Shown piece by piece: positions 59,101 through 64,000 of a DNA stretch of 64,000 nt (position 1 is the first letter of the stretch; every line of letters begins with the position of its first letter). Made by a program: the position numbers and the translations under genes. Source of the stretch: Gallaecimonas xiamenensis 3-C-1 (GTDB lineage Bacteria > Pseudomonadota > Gammaproteobacteria > Enterobacterales > Gallaecimonadaceae); assembly GCF_000299915.1 (NCBI RefSeq), contig NZ_AMRI01000005.1:1-64000 (forward strand), written 5' to 3'. The notes below the pieces were generated by a model, which had not been told where the DNA came from, did no database searches, and was given only the letters and a program-made list of their open reading frames with translations.

Positions 59101-60543
59101 TTAGCGCAGGGCCTCGAACTTGGCCTTCTGGCTTTTCACCTGGGCGATACGGCCCTCGATGCGCCTTTGCTCTATGGCGTTGCTGCCGTAAGCCTGGTAG
59201 GCGCGGTTGAAGTGGTTGATAGCCCGGTCGAAGGCGCCCCGGTAGGCCAGCTGCTCGGCCTGCCAGAATTCCCGGGCACCGGTGTCTTTCACCTGGGCCT
59301 GGGCTTTTACCATCATGTCCATGGCCAAGGGGTCTTCCTGGTGGCGGTAAAGATAGGGTTCGAGCACCTTGATGGCCTCATCGCCTTTTTCGGCGTAGAT
59401 CCAGGCGTTGGCCAGGTTCAGGGCCACCACCGGGCTGTTGGGGCGAATACCGGCCTCTGGCGCCAGGAAGCGGGCTGCTTCTTCGGCCCGTTTCAGGCCG
59501 ATAAGGGCATCCACCTTCAGCACTTTGTAGTAGAGGTTTTCCGGCGACTTTTTGATCAGCCGTTCGGCGATGTCCAGGGCTTGCTGGTTTTCGTCCTGCT
59601 GCAAGGCCACCAGGCCCAGGCCGTAATGAACTGCATCTTCAAACACATATTGTTTGTGGCGCAGTTCGCTCTCCAAACGGCCTTTAACCTTGGCCGGCTC
59701 GTCACCATAGTTGGCGCGGATCAGCATTTTGGTGAGCTGGAACTCCAGGGATGGCTGGCTTATCAGCGGCGGGTATTGCATGGCCCGGTTACGGGCTTCG
59801 GCAACCCGGGACTCGGACAAGGGGTGGGACAGCAAAAATTCCGGGGGCTTGGACACGAAACGGTACTGGGCCACCATTTTTTCAAAGAAACTGGCCATGC
59901 CAGACGGGTCGAAACCGGCCGTGTAGAGGGTACGAAAGCCTACCCGGTCCGCTTCCTGTTCGTTCTGGCGAGTGTAGTTGGTGCTAAATTGCTGGTTGGC
60001 GGCGATAGAGGCCTGCAGGCCGGCCATGCCCGCCTCCGGGTTGGCGATGCCCACCAGGATGGACCCGACGATACCGGCTATGGTCAGGGGTAGGTTCTTC
60101 TGGTTCTGCTCCAGTTTACGGGCCAGGTGGCGCTGGGTGACGTGGGCGATTTCGTGAGCCAGCACCGACGCCAATTCGTCCTCGCTTGCCGCCTGGCGGA
60201 TGATGCCGGTGTAAAGGGCCACATGGCCGCCGAAGTAGGCGAAGGCGTTCAGTTCGTTAACCCGTAACACCATGAAGTCAAAAGGATAATTGACGTTATC
60301 CGCATGGGACACCAGCTTGTGCCCCAGGGCCTGGACATACTCGGTCACCAAGGGGTCCAGCACCATGGGGGCCTGGCTGCGCAACTGATAGGTGTAAAGC
60401 TCCCCCAGGGACTCTTCCTTCTCCAGGCTCAGTACCGACAGGCCGGCGGTGCCGATTTGCGGCAGGTCGCTGGCGGCGGGAGCAGGGAGGGGCATGGCGA
60501 GGCCAAGGCTGAGCAGTGTGGCAATAAATCCTTTAACTTTCAT
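59101..60543 (-). CDS. bepA: BepA, periplasmic M48 protease and chaperone
   Basis: 480 residues with a signal peptide (about 1-24). The zinc motif is HEIAHVTQRH (His130, Glu131, His134), with a third ligand in the REQEADRVGF-type helix at about 200. The C-terminal half is tetratricopeptide repeats. It helps assemble or degrades outer-membrane proteins such as LptD. It is followed by arsC, as in E. coli (yfgC-yfgD). Confidence 0.95.
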   Translation of the reverse strand: MKVKGFIATLLSLGLAMPLPAPAASDLPQIGTAGLSVLSLEKEESLGELYTYQLRSQAPMVLDPLVTEYVQALGHKLVSHADNVNYPFDFMVLRVNELNAFAYFGGHVALYTGIIRQAASEDELASVLAHEIAHVTQRHLARKLEQNQKNLPLTIAGIVGSILVGIANPEAGMAGLQASIAANQQFSTNYTRQNEQEADRVGFRTLYTAGFDPSGMASFFEKMVAQYRFVSKPPEFLLSHPLSESRVAEARNRAMQYPPLISQPSLEFQLTKMLIRANYGDEPAKVKGRLESELRHKQYVFEDAVHYGLGLVALQQDENQQALDIAERLIKKSPENLYYKVLKVDALIGLKRAEEAARFLAPEAGIRPNSPVVALNLANAWIYAEKGDEAIKVLEPYLYRHQEDPLAMDMMVKAQAQVKDTGAREFWQAEQLAYRGAFDRAINHFNRAYQAYGSNAIEQRRIEGRIAQVKSQKAKFEALR

Positions 60544-60658
60544 TCATGTGACTCGCTGTGGCGGGCCTAGACAACATAACAACTGGACCACCAAAAGTCC
60601 TGTTTGTTTCCGCTCTTTTGTCCCCCATAATGAGAAGCCCGAGCAAACCGGAGCTGAC

Positions 60659-60913
60659 ATGCAGCACGACTTGCGCCGCTACCGCTGTCCCATGGCCCTG
60701 GTCCAGGCCAAGATTGCCATAGGCCGCTGGCCGGGAGATGCCCCCCTGGTGCTGCTGTTGGCCGAAAAGGCCAGTACCGAAGATCTGTGCCGCTGGCTTT
60801 GTGCCCAGGGCCAGCCTTTCGAGCGCCACGACAGTCCCGGATTTTTTCAGGTTTGCCTCACCCCCAGGGTGCCAGACTCGGCGCCTTCGCAACATGCTCA
60901 GGAGATGCAGTGA
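60659..60913 (+). CDS. TusA/SirA-like sulfurtransferase
   Basis: 84 residues. RYRCPMALVQAKIAI holds the single catalytic cysteine (Cys10) in the CPM/CPxP motif that defines the TusA family of sulfur carriers. GGAG lies six bases before the ATG. The stop overlaps the start of the permease gene by four bases (GTGA). The length and C-terminus differ from housekeeping TusA, so its sulfur partner is open. Confidence 0.82.
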   Translation: MQHDLRRYRCPMALVQAKIAIGRWPGDAPLVLLLAEKASTEDLCRWLCAQGQPFERHDSPGFFQVCLTPRVPDSAPSQHAQEMQ

Positions 60914-61986
60914 AAGCATTGGTGTTCGATTGGTTCCGCCGCCGTTTTTCCGACCCTAACGCCATTACCCTCTTTTTACTGCTGGTGTTCGGCATCCTGG
61001 CCATCTATGCCCTGGGTAATGTCATGGCCCCCTTGCTGGTGGCCCTGGTGCTGGCCTATCTGCTGGAGTGGCCGGTACAGAAACTGCTGGGATTGAAGCT
61101 GTCCCGTACCTGGTCGACAGTGCTGGTGATGGTGCTTTTCATCGGCCTGACCCTGGTGGCGATGCTGTTCCTGGTGCCTACCCTTTGGACCCAGACTTCC
61201 AACCTGGTCAAGGAATTGCCGACCATGCTCGACCATGTGCGCCACTTTGTTCTGGAGCTGCCCAGCCGCTACCCCAGCCTGGTGCAGCCCGAGCAGATCC
61301 AAACCCTGGTGGACGAGTCCCAGAAAACCCTGATCAACTGGGCCCAGGCCGCCCTGGGGGCGACGGTAGCGTCCCTTGGTAACGTGGTGTCCATCATGAT
61401 TTACCTGATCTTGGTGCCGCTGTTGATGTTCTTCCTCCTTAAGGATAAAGACAGCCTGCTGGCCGGGTTTGACCGCTTCTTGCCCCGCAACCGCAAGCTG
61501 GCTCAGCAGGTCTGGCATGAGATGAACGTGCAGATCGTCAACTACATCAGGGGCAAGGTGCTGGAGATCTTGATTGTCGGCATCGCCAGCTACATCACTT
61601 TTGCCATCTTCGGGCTGCGCTACTCGGCGCTGTTGGGACTGGCGGTGGGTTTGTCGGTACTGGTGCCCTACATCGGCGCCGTGGTGGTGACCATACCCGT
61701 TGCCCTGGTGGCGGCCGTGCAGTGGGGTTTCGATAGCACCTTTATCTACCTGATGGTGGCCTACGGGGTGATCCAGGCCCTGGACGGCAATGTGCTGGTG
61801 CCCATCCTCTTTTCCGAAGCGGTGAACCTGCACCCTATCTTCATTATCTTGGCGGTGCTGTTTTTCGGTGGGATCTGGGGATTTTGGGGGGTGTTCTTTG
61901 CCATACCCCTGGCGACCTTGGTCAAGGCTGTGGTCAACGCCTGGCCCATGCCCCCCGAGCCAGAGGCCCTGCCCGAGGCGAAGTGA
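60910..61986 (+). CDS. perM: AI-2E/PerM family permease
   Basis: 358 residues from a GTG with AGGAG upstream. Eight or so membrane helices in the family layout; ALLGLAVGLSVLVPYIGAVVV and IQALDGNVLVPILFSEAVNLH are PerM marks. It is translationally coupled to the TusA-like gene and divergent from bepA, the order seen for perM and bepA in enterobacteria. The transported compound is not established. Confidence 0.9.
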   Translation: MKALVFDWFRRRFSDPNAITLFLLLVFGILAIYALGNVMAPLLVALVLAYLLEWPVQKLLGLKLSRTWSTVLVMVLFIGLTLVAMLFLVPTLWTQTSNLVKELPTMLDHVRHFVLELPSRYPSLVQPEQIQTLVDESQKTLINWAQAALGATVASLGNVVSIMIYLILVPLLMFFLLKDKDSLLAGFDRFLPRNRKLAQQVWHEMNVQIVNYIRGKVLEILIVGIASYITFAIFGLRYSALLGLAVGLSVLVPYIGAVVVTIPVALVAAVQWGFDSTFIYLMVAYGVIQALDGNVLVPILFSEAVNLHPIFIILAVLFFGGIWGFWGVFFAIPLATLVKAVVNAWPMPPEPEALPEAK

Positions 61987-62015
61987 AAAAACGGCTCCCA
62001 AGGGAGCCGTTTTTT
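61986..62015. terminator. Bidirectional terminator
   Basis: The stem AAAAAACGGCTCCC / GGGAGCCGTTTTTT with a two-base centre lies between perM and the convergent chemoreceptor gene. Confidence 0.9.
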
Positions 62016-62016
62016 A

Positions 62017-63522
62017 TCAGGCCGGTAGGCGTAGGGTGGCCAACTGATCCGCCATGGCCTGCTGCTGGCGGCTAATAAGGCCGGTCAGCTGCTCCAGTTC
62101 CAGCAGTGCCTCGGCGATACGCTCCTGGCGGCTGCGGATATGGGCGGCGCCACGGGCCATTTCCTGGGTTACCTGGCGCTGCTGGGTGGTGGCGCTGGCC
62201 ACCTGAGCCATGTGTCCAGAGCTGTGGTCCAGGGCCTGCAGGCTGGCAGCGATTTGTTCCGCAACCTTGGCTGCGGCAGCTTCACTGCCTTGCGCTGCCG
62301 ACCGGCAATGGCCCATGGCGGCCACGGCCTCACTGACCCTTTGCTGCAGGCTCTTGATAAGATTGGTTATCTCGCCGGTGGACTGCTGGGTTTGAGCGGC
62401 CAGGCTGCGCACCTCGTCCGCCACTACCGCAAAGCCCCGGCCGGCGTCCCCGGCCCTGGCCGCTTCGATAGCGGCGTTCAGGGCCAGCAGGTTGGTCTTG
62501 TCCGCCACTTCGGCTATCACGTCCACCACCTTGTTGATGGCGGCGCTGGCCAGGTTGACCTCGTCCATAAAGCCGGCCGTGGTGCCCAACTGGCGGCCCA
62601 TGTCCTGGCTGGCCCGGGCGGCCTGATCGGTGGCCAGTGAGGCCTGTTGTTGCTGTGCAAGGGCCTGGCCGACCTGGGCCTGGGCCTGGTCAGCGCTGTC
62701 GGCGATATGGCTGGCGGAGGCGGCCATTTGCTCAATGGCGGCGGCCAGCTCCTGCAGGGCCTGGCTGATGGCTTTGCTCTGGCTGTTGATGTCCTGTTCC
62801 TTTTGCACCAACTGGCCATTGAGCCGGCCCAGGTCATCTTTCTCGGTGACCAGGGCTTTGGCCATGGCGCCAAGGGCGCCGAGCATCTGGGCAAAGCCCC
62901 TGAGGGCTGGGGTTAGGGGCGCCACCTGGATATCCAGGTTGATGCTGCCTTTGTCCAGACTCATGGCCTGGCTGGCCTCGGTCAGCACGTCCCCTTGCAG
63001 GTTTTCCTGGCGCGATTGCAGAGCCATCAGCACCAGCACCGCCGTTTCCACCACCACGTAAGCGGCGTGCAGGCCCACTGTCTGCCAGTGGTTGGCCATA
63101 TGGTTGAACAGCCAGACCGGGTAACCTTGGTGTTGCAGGTAGCAAAACAACAGATGGTGTACGGCAATGACCGCCGCCCCTGTCAGCAGGGTGGGAATTT
63201 GGCGGTAGACGGTGAGCAGTGCCAGGGTCACGAAGACCCCGAAGTGGAGCTCGATAAGGCCGTGGGCCAGATGGATCTGCAGGGCCACCATGGCCATCTG
63301 CAAGGCGGCCATCAGCGGGCCGGAGATGGGCAACTGGCCCAGGGCCAGGCGCACGAAGGCGGCCATGGCCAACAACGGCAGGCCAAAAGCCAGGGCCTGG
63401 CCCCATTGGCCATGCCAACTGGCCAGGTAAAGGCAGAACAAAAAGTAAAAGGCCATCACGCCCAGCATCAGGCGGTTGGCATTATGCAGTCGGGCAGATT
63501 CCAAAGGGGAAACAGCAGGCAT
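62017..63522 (-). CDS. Methyl-accepting chemotaxis protein with multi-helix sensor
   Basis: 501 residues. The N-terminal part (about 1-170) has five or six membrane helices with histidines in [14 protein letters not shown] and [14 protein letters not shown] instead of the usual periplasmic ligand domain. The cytoplasmic part ends in the signalling hairpin [22 protein letters not shown], which contacts CheA and CheW. No HAMP domain is evident. The membrane histidines could hold a metal or heme; that is inference. Such receptors may sense membrane or redox state. Confidence 0.9.
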   Translation of the reverse strand: MPAVSPLESARLHNANRLMLGVMAFYFLFCLYLASWHGQWGQALAFGLPLLAMAAFVRLALGQLPISGPLMAALQMAMVALQIHLAHGLIELHFGVFVTLALLTVYRQIPTLLTGAAVIAVHHLLFCYLQHQGYPVWLFNHMANHWQTVGLHAAYVVVETAVLVLMALQSRQENLQGDVLTEASQAMSLDKGSINLDIQVAPLTPALRGFAQMLGALGAMAKALVTEKDDLGRLNGQLVQKEQDINSQSKAISQALQELAAAIEQMAASASHIADSADQAQAQVGQALAQQQQASLATDQAARASQDMGRQLGTTAGFMDEVNLASAAINKVVDVIAEVADKTNLLALNAAIEAARAGDAGRGFAVVADEVRSLAAQTQQSTGEITNLIKSLQQRVSEAVAAMGHCRSAAQGSEAAAAKVAEQIAASLQALDHSSGHMAQVASATTQQRQVTQEMARGAAHIRSRQERIAEALLELEQLTGLISRQQQAMADQLATLRLPA

Positions 63523-63614
63523 TCCAGGGCACCTTCGAATTCGGGGGAGCGGATTCTACCCCCGAAAGAAGGTCATGGATCAGCCGAACTGCACTGTTCT
63601 TGACCTATTTCAAG

Positions 63615-64000
63615 TCAAAGGGCTTTTTCCATGGTCCAGTTCACCAGGATTTTACCCCGCCGTTGCACCTGGTTTTCAGAGGTCACCGAAAAGCCTTGCT
63701 TGGCAAAGAAGGGTTTGGCCAGTTTGGACGCGTCCACCGTCAGCTGTGTCAGCCCCTGCTCCCTGGCCCTGTGTTCCAGTTGCCGGTAAAGGGCCTGGGC
63801 CACCCCTTGGCGCTGAAAGTCCGGGTGGGTAAAGGCAAGGCCGATAAGGCCGGAAGGTTCCAGGGTCATAAAGCCGGTCAGGGTCCCGTCCTGCTCCGCC
63901 ACCAGGGGCTGCAATAGGTCCAATTTCTGGCGCCAAAGGCCGTAATCGATGGGGTAGGGGGCCCAGGCGTCCAACTGAGCCTGGTTATAGGGCCCCAGGG
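63615..64000 (-). CDS. GNAT N-acetyltransferase, 5' end beyond the window
   Basis: The frame stays open to the window edge, so the start is missing. The visible 128 residues contain YNQAQLDAWAPYP near the N-terminus, the acetyl-CoA loop HPDFQRQGVAQALYRQLE, and FFAKQGFSVTSENQVQRRG at the end, all typical of GNAT enzymes related to YafP/PhnO-like acetyltransferases. The substrate is unknown. Confidence 0.85.
   Translation of the reverse strand, partial: LGPYNQAQLDAWAPYPIDYGLWRQKLDLLQPLVAEQDGTLTGFMTLEPSGLIGLAFTHPDFQRQGVAQALYRQLEHRAREQGLTQLTVDASKLAKPFFAKQGFSVTSENQVQRRGKILVNWTMEKAL

Noticed and set aside
1-64000. Mobile elements, prophage or CRISPR-Cas
   Set aside because: No transposase, integrase, phage structural gene, cas gene or regular short repeat was found on either strand; the only hint is the tmRNA-like 3' end at the left edge.

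Overview
The window is a dense, GC-rich chromosomal segment of a gammaproteobacterium. The conserved blocks (ybbA/ybbP, gloB-methyltransferase-rnhA/dnaQ, purMN/upp-uraA-DUF2066-hda, bepA-arsC-wrbA-DUF2069, fadE/gmhA, azurin) match the Aeromonadales/Alteromonadales side of the class. A Gallaecimonas-like organism is my best guess from gene order and base composition, but it is not proven. No insertion sequence, phage or CRISPR array was seen.

Layout. 1-660: an RNA-like 3' end with two terminators, a gene-poor stretch and a 54-residue membrane protein. 682-5828 (minus): a 5-oxoproline operon (pxpB, pxpC, pxpA, the DUF969/DUF979 transporter pair, pcp) that runs into tesA; it separates tesA from its usual partners ybbA/ybbP (5969-9131, plus). 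9128-12410 (minus): a LodA-like quinoprotein amine oxidase and its LodB-like flavoprotein. 12581-17618 (plus): twin CsoR-type operators followed by a DUF442 sulfurtransferase, a YgaP-like membrane protein, an RND adaptor and pump, and a CsoR-family repressor with an unusual cysteine pattern.

19613-24179 is the most novel part. A one-directional run on the minus strand encodes two SLATT-type two-helix membrane proteins, a phytanoyl-CoA-dioxygenase-like protein, a prokaryotic YEATS protein and a helix-hairpin-helix protein. It diverges from a large protein with beta/gamma-crystallin repeats. 24226-26574 holds a metallo-beta-lactamase-fold protein, a zinc-ribbon protein and two small envelope proteins.

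26708-38004 is mostly housekeeping: epimerase, AI-2E-type permeases, a Lon-domain protein, a YhhN protein, an S10 peptidase, mltD, gloB, rnhA and dnaQ. 38085-38445 carries three tandem tRNA-Asp genes; the third has an altered acceptor stem with a G3-U70 pair. 38765-43035 is an AcrAB-type efflux operon behind a TetR-type palindrome. Then come azurin, fadE behind a FadR-like palindrome, gmhA, a lipoprotein, yafJ, purMN, upp-uraA-DUF2066-hda, a lipoprotein with a HELTH motif, the bepA cluster, a TusA-like protein with a PerM permease, a chemoreceptor, and a GNAT acetyltransferase cut by the window end.

Two divergent pairs (fadE/gmhA and purM/upp) have regulatory palindromes between them. Many convergent pairs share bidirectional terminators or overlap at their 3' ends. 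All functional statements come from reading motifs and gene order; no database search was run.
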